DNA from: Symsagittifera roscoffensis
Lineage: Eukaryota > Xenacoelomorpha > Acoela > Convolutidae
Assembly (NCBI RefSeq): GCF_963678635.1
Contig: NC_087062.1
Span: forward strand, 8,606,193-8,670,192
DNA length: 64,000 bases
Direction of reading: 5' to 3'
Part shown: one piece after another, positions 12,219-21,044 of the stretch
Numbering within the stretch: position 1 is the stretch's first letter
Layout of the letters: each line of letters starts with the position of its first letter
Position numbers and translations under genes: made by a program
The notes under the pieces: model-generated
The model's database searches: none
Told to the model about the DNA's origin: nothing
What the model saw: only the letters and a program-made list of their open reading frames with translations

Positions 12219-14027
12219 TTAGTCGTCGGGGAAAAAACCGTGGGGAAAGATGTCGTGTATTATGTCGGAGTTTGTTAGTAATTTTGCTAGTATGCGAATG
12301 ATGTTTTTAGTTTGAAGCAGTGGCCAAAGCAATTGAAGTGCTTCAATAGTTTTTAGTTCTTCAGTGCCAACTGCAAACTCATAAGGTGTGTTTTGAATGA
12401 GGTTATATAATTTGTGATTGTATTTAGTATTGTGGATGAATTCTAATATAGGGATTTCTATAGGTTGGTTAAATTCATGTGGGATAAGAAAGGGTCTAGA
12501 TTCTTCTGCATTAAGGATCTTCGTGATGGGACAAAATATATACATCTGTGTTATTGGGTCATAATTGCGGAGGATGCCGTGGAGGTTAGTATCTTTGATG
12601 CAATATGTGAAATTTAGAAAAAATGGTGAAGTGTATTTAGAGTTAAGAAACTGAAAACGGTGGTGTGGTTGTCTTGATGGAGCGTGTAGATCAAAATGAT
12701 TTTGTATGAAGCGATAATATGTATATGTGTGGGTTTGTTTAGTGCGTAACATAATGTCGTGTGAGCAGTGCAAATCGCGTTCATGTGGTGCAAGGAAGTG
12801 GAAGGTTAGTGAAAATAATTGAAATTTTTCTTTAAAACTTTCGTAAGCTTGCATGTCGGTTAGTGCTTCAGAAATGATGTGATCAAATTTTCGATCAAAT
12901 ATATTGAGTGTAAATACATATGGTGTTTTGATGAAAAATTTTTCTGTTAGTTGTGGGTTAGCGAAGCGATCATCATCTAAAAATTGGTCTTGGTTAGTTC
13001 GTATGATGTTATGATCGTAATATTCTAGCGTAAATTCGTTAGCTCGGGGTGCAGTGAATGTTTTTAGTGATTTTTTATATCCTATATAAGTAAATTGTCT
13101 GTGTGTTTGTGGTGTGGTGAGTCGATATAGCATATCTTGATTTCTTTCTATATCGTTATGAGTATTAGATAATGGTAGGCAAAGGGGATTAGTAAAATGA
13201 TAAAATGATGTCCAATGAAGTGTAGGTATTAAAACATGTTCATCTACAAAACTACGTGTGTCGTTAGTGTCATGAGGGGTGTTTAAAGTATATTGTGGAA
13301 ATGAAGGTAAGGTGATTGCTAGAAAATCTTTCGTGTTAGTGTGATGTGGATGATTAATATATTCACGGGCTGTTCCTGGTTTGGTTGGGAATGGATGGTT
13401 TGGGAATTTTCTTTTAAAAGTGCGATAAGCTCTATTAGTGCTATTTGATGATTCGGTGGATGTGGATGATTGTGCTAATGATGCAGAATAAGCTGAAGAG
13501 GGAGTAGGGGTAGGTGGGTTTGAGGATTCTATTGTGGAAGAAATCTGATTTATAGTGGGGGTGCTAGGGTGTAATAGTTGTTGTTGTAGGGTGATAAAAT
13601 TATCGAGTTCTTGGGAGATTTGGGGATTATCTGGGGAATTGGATGATCGGTCTGAATGGAATGAAGAGTAGGTTGGGGTTACTTGTGAAGCATAAGAGGG
13701 TGTAGAAATGGATGGGAGTGGGTTATTTGGTGGGATTGGTTGAAAAGGGGGTTTTGAAAAAACTGAGGAGTTGGTTTGAAAATTATTGGATGGAGATGGT
13801 TCGGAGTCTGCAAATTCATCAGGGGTTTCAATATTAGGGTTATTGAGTTGTGAAATGGAGTATAAAACTGAAATATTCGAATTAGTGTCTGAATTCATGC
13901 CTGATGTTATATTACTAGTGGGGAAATCGGGTGGCGGGAAAGCAAAAAGTGGAATTATTGTAATTGGAGTGTTGAAGTTGGTTGGATGGGAATTTGAGCG
14001 GTGTAGGGATCCAAGTTGTCGGCTCAT
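12219..14027 (-). CDS. ORF3 of element A: 602-aa protein of unknown function
   Basis: The ATG at 14027 follows a candidate splice acceptor by 6 bases (TTTTTTTCAG|CCCACGATG), arranged the same way in element B. The same frame is open further upstream into the envelope tail, but in B a TAG closes the envelope exactly at that acceptor, which favours this start. Residues 1 to about 240 are Pro/Ser/Asn/Thr-rich, low in complexity and probably disordered. Residues about 250-602 look folded, with aromatic-rich strands and amphipathic helices ending IHDIFPHGFFPDD. B keeps the last 108 residues at high similarity with the same stop. There is no membrane segment, signal peptide, zinc motif or known catalytic motif that I recognise. 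Its place after env recalls accessory genes of complex retroviruses. The frame is intact, unlike gag, pol and env of this copy. Confidence 0.7.
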   Translation of the reverse strand: MSRQLGSLHRSNSHPTNFNTPITIIPLFAFPPPDFPTSNITSGMNSDTNSNISVLYSISQLNNPNIETPDEFADSEPSPSNNFQTNSSVFSKPPFQPIPPNNPLPSISTPSYASQVTPTYSSFHSDRSSNSPDNPQISQELDNFITLQQQLLHPSTPTINQISSTIESSNPPTPTPSSAYSASLAQSSTSTESSNSTNRAYRTFKRKFPNHPFPTKPGTAREYINHPHHTNTKDFLAITLPSFPQYTLNTPHDTNDTRSFVDEHVLIPTLHWTSFYHFTNPLCLPLSNTHNDIERNQDMLYRLTTPQTHRQFTYIGYKKSLKTFTAPRANEFTLEYYDHNIIRTNQDQFLDDDRFANPQLTEKFFIKTPYVFTLNIFDRKFDHIISEALTDMQAYESFKEKFQLFSLTFHFLAPHERDLHCSHDIMLRTKQTHTYTYYRFIQNHFDLHAPSRQPHHRFQFLNSKYTSPFFLNFTYCIKDTNLHGILRNYDPITQMYIFCPITKILNAEESRPFLIPHEFNQPIEIPILEFIHNTKYNHKLYNLIQNTPYEFAVGTEELKTIEALQLLWPLLQTKNIIRILAKLLTNSDIIHDIFPHGFFPDD

Positions 14028-14050
14028 CGTGGGCTGAAAAAAATTATTAT
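14028..14050 (-). promoter_or_regulatory. Conserved splice acceptor before ORF3
   Basis: Minus strand: AATAATTTTTTTCAG|CCCACG-ATG. In element B it reads AATCATTTTTTTAG|CCCACG-ATG. The pyrimidine run, AG and 6-base spacing to the ATG are kept. In B the AG is part of an in-frame TAG that ends the envelope. Confidence 0.6.
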
Positions 14051-14681
14051 TTTTAGACTGAAAAGCTGTGGTATGGGGTTGTTCGATAATTTGTTCATAT
14101 GTATTTTCATCTTGTGAATGATGTCTCATTATATGTTGTATGGAACTTTGTGATATGTTTGGTCTAAAATTTGGATTATGTGTTATTGCTAGATTTCGGA
14201 AATTTTGTGGGACTAGGGATAATGGATGGTTATGTGGTAGGGGTGGTAACTGTGGTGCTGTAGGCGTTACCTCTATGTTATTATGTTCTTCGTCGTATGT
14301 GTTCTGCCTTGTCGCTATTTTTGTATTATATTCTTTTATTTGTGCGTCTAAAAGAATTTTGTTTATTGATGATGAAAAAATTCCAAAAAATCCTGCAAAT
14401 AGTATGCGTACTACACTTGCTTGTCTTTTTACTTGTGTGTGTATAGCGCATGTATTATAGATTCCTTTTAAAAGTGAAAACAGAAATCCTATAAAGTTAA
14501 ACATTGCGTATAAAATAGTCAGTTTTTCTAAGATGTAATAGGGCCATCCTAGAAAATCAAGAATTTCATTTTTTAGTGTAACAAAGCTAAAAATAGTTAT
14601 AGGTGAGATATCTTGTGGTCTGTATTTTTCACCGTTTAGATTTATATAGTCTTTAATGTCTTTAAAATATCCGCTATAATC

Positions 14682-14684
<3 letters not shown>

Positions 14685-14711
<27 letters not shown>
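14685..14711. repeat. (TA)13 microsatellite inside env
   Basis: Twenty-seven bases of alternating T and A interrupt the envelope frame. Element B has CTTGTGTGTAAATATCTG at this point. An expansion in A would account for the local loss of frame. Confidence 0.85.
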
Positions 14712-14712
<1 letters not shown>

Positions 14713-16645
14713 TGCAAATCCTGCGGTTTCGGCAAGTTTGCGTAAGTTTTGGTGAATTGATTGTCTTTGTATAGTGTCCATTTGTGTTAATAATTCTTGG
14801 AATTGTTGTGTTCTAATGTGATGTTGGATATCTGATTTTGAATATATTCCAATTGATTGTCGATATTTGTGTTTCGAGCAATAGCTCTAATGCTTTCCGG
14901 TGAAAATTTTTTGAGTGATTGCATTAATGTGGGGTATGGGGTAAGAAGGTAATATTTATCTTCATCAGGGTTCAGTTGTACTACATTGTGGCTATTTTCT
15001 GATCCACTTGGGGTTTGCGGTATCCCAGAAATATGTCCGTCTTGAAAGTGTGTCAAAGAAATGTACTTTATTTTTTATAAAAGATAGGGATTCTTTTATA
15101 GCATCTTTTATCTTCAAAAACATATAGTGGTGATACTTTTTTGGTACAGGTATAAAACCATAAAATGTGTCCTTCGTAGTCTAAAAAATTTGATCTATTT
15201 CCTGATAATAAATATCCTGCGTAGGGTATTTTTAATACTGCTAGTGCAAGTGATTGTAAGATTTGTGTCCGTTCTAATTCGCATAGTTGGTGAAGTGTTT
15301 CTAATTCAGAGAGTGACATTTCCTGAAAAATTCGACTAATTGTGTAGTCTAGTTTCATATCTAAGTGAATATCATAGTGAATGTTACCAAAATAAGAATT
15401 ATTCATTAGTGATAGTTCTTGTAAGCGTGTGCTGCTAGTGTCATGTGGCTGTAGATGTCCACCAGGTTGACCATTACTTTTTTGAAAATTAACTGGTATA
15501 TATGATGTTCCTTCGTTTAGGGGATGACCTGTGGCATAAGGGTCAATTTTTATTTTTCCAGTGGTCATGTCGAAACCTTTTTCGTATTCAACTAATATTT
15601 CAGAATATTGCGTTTTGTAAAGAGGGTTTCTGTATTTGCATGCAAGTTCTGTTTCTTGATATATTTGAAAACGTGTCAATTTATTTTCTATATTGTGGAT
15701 GTTTCTAAAATCAGTACTTTGTTTTCGTGATGGATTTACTTGTTCATATGGGATTGATTGTATGAAATATTTCTCGTGAAATTTTATCATTCGGGCGTGT
15801 ATTTTTGCTACTTGAAATGTTGTACATGTATCTTCGGGAAACCAAACAATTGTTGCTTGTGTTCGTGTTGTAGGGTCACAATAGCCTTGATCGTTTTTAC
15901 AAGGTAATCTAATTCCTTGATAGATCATTGTGTTGTCAGATAAATCTCGTGTGAGTTGTATTTTTTCGAGTTGTATTTTCCAATCGAAAAGCATTATTTC
16001 TTGATATCCTTTGTTTTTTGTGTCTGCTTTGCAGTTTGACGGGTTATTTATACCAATGTGTGGTATCCAGTGTTTATCGTGTATGTCATAAGTTAATCTT
16101 CCGTGTGCGCCGTTGTATGGGTGTTTTTCATCTAGTTTTATATGTCCTTGATATCTTTCAAGTTCTGCTTGATGTACAGAATCTGCAAAAACTTGGAAAT
16201 ATACTAATTTTCTGTCGGTGTTTTTATTTCTTGTGATATTTAGTCTGAGTAGCTCGTTTTTACAATCATCGGGATTGAGATGTAAAAGTCGTTCGATATT
16301 ACTTTGGTAGAATGATTCGTGGTCAAGTCGGTTTTTATTTCCGTTTGAGACTTGTGAACAATGTACTTTCTTTTCGGAAAATGTTGCTGTGGAATTTATA
16401 TGCTATAACTGTTGTTGCTCGGGCTTTTGAATAGAGTGCCGCTATTACATTTGTAGTTTCTATAGCTTGTGGTTCTGTTTCGCATTGTGATACTTGATTT
16501 ATTGCATATTTGTGTAGTGTTTTTTGTTCATTTTCTTCACAATCGTAATGTGTTACTAATAAATCTTGGGGTCCTGTGCGGGGAGAAGGATTTATGTTCT
16601 GATTGGAGGTTACTAGAAAAAAGAGTTGAAGAAAAATTAATATTT

Positions 16646-17761
16646 TTAGAATATACATGTGTATGATAATCCTGAGTATGGGTTATAAAATGTGATGTAA
16701 CCAATTGTCTTTTTGGTATATCTGTCGTATTTATATATTACTTCAGTTGTTAAAAATGGTGGTGGTAGTGATTGAGCTGTTATGTTTGGTGGGTTTAATG
16801 GGTAAGGATGTTGAGCAATGTTGTTTAGTTTAACCGTGATTTCATATTTTAATTGTAGACTATTTTGTTGGAGTATTTGGATGTTATGATTACGAATGTC
16901 TTCGTGGATATCTTGTCTATATTGTAATCTATTAAGTGCCCAGTTGTGTAGTCGGTTACTTTCTGGGTGCTGTCCAAATAATGGTGGGGGTGCTGTGAAT
17001 GTATTCCAGTCTAATCTTAGAGGGATATTTGTTGATGATTGTTCTCGATATCTAGCGTCGAGATTATTGGGGAAATTTAAAGGAAAAGGTGTCGGTGAAA
17101 TTTGGCTTATTGATGGTGTTGATGGTAGTGATAATGTTTCTGGTAGTGATGATGATGTTGTTGTATCGGTAGAAATATCTATCGGATCATTTATTAAATT
17201 GGGTTCACCTTGTGTGAATGATTGTGTTGTCCAATATGGTAGTCGTGATGTTTGGTTTGGGGGGTTAAAGGGATTTTCACGTATTTGTTCAGATGTTGGT
17301 GTTGAACCTAAGTAATCTGAGGGTAGGCTTGAGGTGCTACGTTGTGAAAGAAGCGTAGGGGTTTCTGGTAATATACCAATTGGGTTTTCTGGAGTACTTT
17401 GTGATGGGGATTGGGGTATATCAAAATGAACTCGGGGGAATTGAAAGTTTCTGTTTCGTCGTGGATGTTTAATTTGTCTATTTATTTCAACTGTATTTTG
17501 ATTTTGACTAAGATTTCGTATTCTACTTAATTCTTGTGGTAGTGTTGGGTACAAGTTATATGTTGGTTCACTTAGAGGTGCTTGTCGTTGAGCTGGTTCT
17601 AGTGGTTCAAATAAGCGAGCGTGTCGTTCTTCAAAGGTATATGGGTTATCTTGGAAAGAAATTCGTGTAGATGTTTGGGGGTTTTGGGTAGTTGTAGGTA
17701 GGTGGTGTTGGGTTTTCCTGGGATGATGTCGGTGATTTTTGAGGTTTTTTATTGATATCTT
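16646..17761 (-). CDS. Pro/Ser/Thr-rich ORF without any ATG, between the 62-aa protein and env
   Basis: Open for 371 codons, from the TAA of the 62-aa ORF (same frame) to a TAA that overlaps the env start by 13 bases. No ATG occurs in frame anywhere, so it cannot be translated from its own AUG. Splicing onto an upstream start, readthrough of the TAA, or a non-AUG start would be needed; CATCATCCCAG|GAAAAC near 17720 is a possible acceptor. The N-terminal half is rich in Pro, Ser, Thr and Gln with basic patches (KHPRRNR). The C-terminal 120 residues look more ordered (LDWNTFTAPPPLFGQ, then a helical stretch rich in Gln and Asn). Element B has a recognisable but stop-interrupted counterpart with the same landmarks. 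No family is recognised. Confidence 0.5.
   Translation of the reverse strand, partial: KISIKNLKNHRHHPRKTQHHLPTTTQNPQTSTRISFQDNPYTFEERHARLFEPLEPAQRQAPLSEPTYNLYPTLPQELSRIRNLSQNQNTVEINRQIKHPRRNRNFQFPRVHFDIPQSPSQSTPENPIGILPETPTLLSQRSTSSLPSDYLGSTPTSEQIRENPFNPPNQTSRLPYWTTQSFTQGEPNLINDPIDISTDTTTSSSLPETLSLPSTPSISQISPTPFPLNFPNNLDARYREQSSTNIPLRLDWNTFTAPPPLFGQHPESNRLHNWALNRLQYRQDIHEDIRNHNIQILQQNSLQLKYEITVKLNNIAQHPYPLNPPNITAQSLPPPFLTTEVIYKYDRYTKKTIGYITFYNPYSGLSYTCIF
16671..16690 (-). promoter_or_regulatory. Candidate splice acceptor before env
   Basis: Minus strand: AACCCATACTCAG|GATTATC, with the env ATG 13-16 bases downstream. The block is identical in element B (51657-51676), although the surrounding Pro/Ser-rich ORF has drifted there. 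Confidence 0.4.
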
Positions 17762-17950
17762 TTAGTGAAAAAATTTATGTTTACTGTAGTATTCTTCTAG
17801 AAAAAGAATTAAAAGGATTGTTGCTAAGGCGAATGTTATGACTGCCTTCTTTATACATTTGCATATTGTCAAGATGAGGGATGATAAAAATGTTATAAAA
17901 ATTACAAATAGTAAAAAAATATCTGTTCTACTAAAAATGGTTCGTATCAT
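17762..17950 (-). CDS. 62-aa protein with two membrane segments (viroporin-like)
   Basis: ATG at 17950, TAA at 17762. Two hydrophobic segments at residues about 12-29 and 37-51 flank a basic, Cys-containing turn (CKCIKK); the C-terminus is charged (EEYYSKHK). Element B encodes a protein of the same length with 42 of 62 residues identical and no gaps, and most changes are conservative. Gag, pol and env are wrecked in both copies, so this suggests that the family was under purifying selection at this ORF. The size and hairpin-like topology recall viral ion-channel proteins, but no function is shown. A conserved AG|GTACGA stands about 25 bases upstream and could be its splice acceptor. Orientation in the membrane cannot be told. 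Confidence 0.75.
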   Translation of the reverse strand: MIRTIFSRTDIFLLFVIFITFLSSLILTICKCIKKAVITFALATILLILFLEEYYSKHKFFH

Positions 17951-17974
17951 TTAGATAAGTTTTGGGTCTCGTAC

Positions 17975-18010
17975 CTGTGAATATGGTCAATGGCTTTTGA
18001 AAGTTAAAGG
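17975..18010 (-). promoter_or_regulatory. Candidate splice acceptor before the 62-aa ORF
   Basis: Minus strand A: ATATTCACAG|GTACGAG. B: CCCTCCTTAG|GTACGAT, preceded there by a clear pyrimidine tract. The AG|GTACGA core and its distance to the ATG are kept. The same bases could also act as a donor (AG|GTACG). Confidence 0.4.
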
Positions 18011-18749
18011 TATAGTTCAAATATAAAATAGAAAATTAAAAAAATATTGCAAAAAACGATTATTACAAAAGCTTCAAAGGTATCAAAAAGAAATATGAAT
18101 AAAGGTTTGAATATTGTTAAAAAGTTTATGAAAATGTTGAGTATTATGTTGACTGATTGAGAGAAGTGCATTTAAGAAATGGTTTCTTGATCGAATATTT
18201 TTTGTTGTTTAGGGCAATTTTCAAGTGTGGTCGAGTTATTTATTGGTTTTTTGACAAGTGGGTTGAGTTTTGTGAAAAATTGTTGGGGGCGAATTTTATG
18301 GTGTTCGGGAGGTCTTGTTTTACTTTGTTTTTATTTGTCAAGTGATCTGGGATATTTTTGAGATTTTAGGCTAATTTAATATGGTCGTTCTTTTACTTTA
18401 GGCTAATTTAACATTTTTATTTGGGGGGTATCTGAGGTCTGAGTTGGGGAAAAATTGTTGATCTTTGCGTTATTAGATAAGGGAGGGTTATGATATTATG
18501 GTGATATTTATTTTAGTTGTCAAGTTGGAGTGGTTTGCTTATATTTGACCTGGAGGTCGTAAAGTTATAGTTATAGATATGCCTGGATTTTAATTTTTTC
18601 GTCTAATTGGTTTGTGTTAGAGTTATAGAAGGTGACGGATTGAATGAATCTTATTGGCTAATTTTGAACTAGAATCGCTGCGTGTTTGTCAGCGTGTTTG
18701 TCAGCAAGTTTAAAATGTTTCAGAGGTGCAAAGATTATTGATTGTAAAA
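18011..18749 (-). other. Conserved non-coding gap between integrase and the 3' ORFs
   Basis: No frame is supported. It aligns with B at 53020-53805, with blocks such as GACCTGGAGGTC, AAAGTTATAGTTATAGATA and TTTAGGCTAATTTAA. Kept blocks in a non-coding interval suggest an RNA or regulatory role, or an internal splice region. Confidence 0.5.
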
Positions 18750-20478
18750 TTAAAGTTGTTTTTGAAATTCAACTTTCTTTAATATTTTAGATTGTGGAAT
18801 GAATGTTTTGTAGTTTTTGCGTGGTTGATTTCTAAGTCGTGATGACTCTCTATGTTCTGATTTCTCTAATTGTTCTTTGGGAATAATTTTTTCTGTCATT
18901 TTTCTTTTTTTTCCTTCTTTTTGAGGTATATTTTGATCTAGCTTTTTTGTATTGTTTTTCGTTGTAGTTGATTTTTTATTTTGTGTTTCGAGGTGAATAA
19001 AATGTTCTTTTGTTTCATTTTCCGTATGTGGAATATTTTGAATAACTTTTAAACCTGTGAAAGAATATAACTGAGTTAGTTCGCGTAGTGCGTATTCTTT
19101 TGGGTAATAAGGTAATAAATTGTTTCGATGTTCAACAATTTCTTTTTGGTCTGAGTCGGTGATTTTGTATGTTACGTCAGTGGGTTTGGCAATTATTTGG
19201 TATGGTCCTTTACGAAGGGGTTGTAATTTTTTAGAAATTCCTTTTTGAGTGTTAAAATTAGGTATTAAAACAAATGTTCCAATTTTCAAATCGGAGGCTG
19301 GTGTAAAGCGTGAATTTATTTGTTCATTAATGTTTTGCCTTTGTAACATTTTTTTTGTTACTTTTTGGTAAATTTCATTGTGTTTTTTATCTCTATTTAA
19401 AATCCATTCGGTGTGTGTACCGGAGGCTAATTTAAGAATTTGTGGGAGATGAAAATGATCTTCATCATGTGTGTGTAAAGGTAGGTTATAACAAATTGAG
19501 TCTTTATTCGGTTGACAATGACTTTGTGCATTTTTATGAGAGTTTGCTGTAAACATAATTGGTTTACGTGGCTTTTGATTAAAAACCATTTCATATGGTG
19601 ACATTCCTTGTCGTAATTTGTGAATTATATGCTAAGGGAAATAATTTTACATCTGCTGACCATTCGGTGTATCTTGTATCATTTCCATTGATGATACATC
19701 TAAGATATTCTTGTAGTGAACGGTTCATACCTTCGACTAAGCCGTTTGTCCAAGGTGCATGAGATGTACGTGGTTTGTGCTTAATGTTATATAAATGACA
19801 TAGTGTGATGATTTCATTATTTATGAATTCTGTACCGTTGTCTGTAACTAAAATTTCGGGTAGTCCGAACTTGGCTATCCAGTGTTCATAAAGTGTTGTG
19901 TAAGCGTAATAAGCGTTACAATGTGGTACTGGATTGAGTGCTACATAATGTGTAAATGCGTCAACAATTACCATAATGTAGGAGTTTCCTTCAGATGATG
20001 GTGAAATTGGTCCTTTTGTATCAAATGAGATACGATGGTTAAAGTATAAACTCTGTCCTTTAAAATCTTGTTTTTGTGCTATTTGTTTTTGATTTGGATA
20101 AGGTTTATTTAGCTGACATACTATACAATCATTGCATAGTACTTTTATCCAAATTGGTGCATTTGGGAAATAGAAATTTTGTATAAAATTTGAATATGTT
20201 TTTTCTGATCCTGAGTGTCCTTTAATGTTTTGTGTATGTGAAATGTTAAAAGCTATGAGAATCATACTTAAAGGGAGACAGGGAACTGTAGATTCATTTA
20301 ATTGGTATTCTAGAAGGTCTGTGTTTTCATTGATTGTTGTATTATTAAATTTTCGAAAATATCGAAGGAGTGTTTTATTTCCTAAAATTGTGGTATCTGC
20401 TTTTACGGGTTTAGTTTTGTATTTGTGCCATGATTTCAGTTGTCTAATTACTGGGTCAAGATTTTGATATTGTTTCAA
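18750..20478 (-). pseudogene. pol: Integrase of element A, frame-broken
   Basis: The N-terminal zinc-binding HHCC region is visible (H...GH...CNDCIVC), then a DDE core: D in SFDTKG (about 20.02 kb), D in VTDNGTEF (about 19.84 kb), and E in NGLVEGMNRS (about 19.73 kb) with the usual D-x-E spacing. The C-terminal domain has the GPY motif (LRKGPYQII), typical of Ty3/gypsy and retroviral integrases, then about 120 Lys/Glu-rich residues ending the polyprotein. There is no chromodomain. A 5-base deletion relative to B near 19.60 kb separates the catalytic core (19591-20478) from the C-terminal part (18750-19604). The enzyme would join cDNA to host DNA in the nucleus. Catalytic residues are all present; only the frame is lost. 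Confidence 0.85.
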
Positions 20479-21039
20479 GTTATTAATTGTAATTTTATCT
20501 GTTGGGGGGAGAAAAATGTTTTCAATTTCTAATTTAGATAAAGGAATTGTGTCAAGTGGGTCATGGAGGTCAAAAACTTGATTTATTGTGTATTTTGAAT
20601 CATTTGTTTGTGGTCCTGATAAATTTATTTTATCAGTTAGATTTTATTTTTTCAATTAACGGAAAAAGGTCTTTTTTATGCGAGTGTTGTTTTACTCTTT
20701 TTGTTGGGTGTTATTTTTTATCCATTGTGAGTATGGAATTGGTTTGAAATTTGATGTTCCAAGTAGGTCAACTTCGTAGTGGTTATTTTGGCAATCTAAG
20801 TAAAGTGGGAAGTGTTGTAGGTTATTTATCTGTGATTGTTCAATGTCAGTTTTTACTGCATATTTGCATTCTAGTCGGGGTGATGTTTCGTTTTCTGCAA
20901 GGTAAAATTTTATATTTTTGGGTATTTCAACTGTAGTTTTTTGTGTAAGTAATTCAGGTGGTGTATTTCGACTTAAAGTATCTGGTAATGCAAGATTCTT
21001 TCCTGCTGTCCAAACTATATGTAAGTTTGGAAATTTCAT
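20479..21039 (-). pseudogene. pol: RNase H C-terminus and connector to integrase, frame-broken
   Basis: 20692-21039 encodes the end of RNase H (VWTAGKNLALPDTLSR, the A/P-D-x-LSR motif) and a connector. The next about 200 bases should join it to integrase but carry at least two frame changes. In element B the same stretch is open (55531-55977), which shows that the breaks belong to this copy. Confidence 0.7.
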
Positions 21040-21044
21040 TAGAA

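Larger units (their letters stand above)
14028..16658 (-). pseudogene. env: Envelope-like glycoprotein of element A, frame-broken
   Basis: It starts at the ATG at 16658 with a signal peptide (MYILKI, then a Leu/Phe-rich core to about residue 18). Next come a THYDC...V..C motif, many Cys, a receptor-like ectodomain, and near the C-terminus a strong hydrophobic segment (FNFIGFLFSLL, about 14470-14520) followed by a second, weaker one and a Pro/Ser-rich tail. The YDC...V..C opening is the pattern of chuvirus-like class III glycoproteins found captured by some arthropod LTR elements; that family call is inference. Type I orientation and position after integrase fit an envelope. Breaks: frame changes near 16.39 kb and between 15.07 and 14.79 kb, and a (TA)13 run at 14685-14711 where B has unrelated bases. 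The first 13 bases overlap the end of the upstream ORF. The protein would be about 870 aa in all. Confidence 0.7.
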
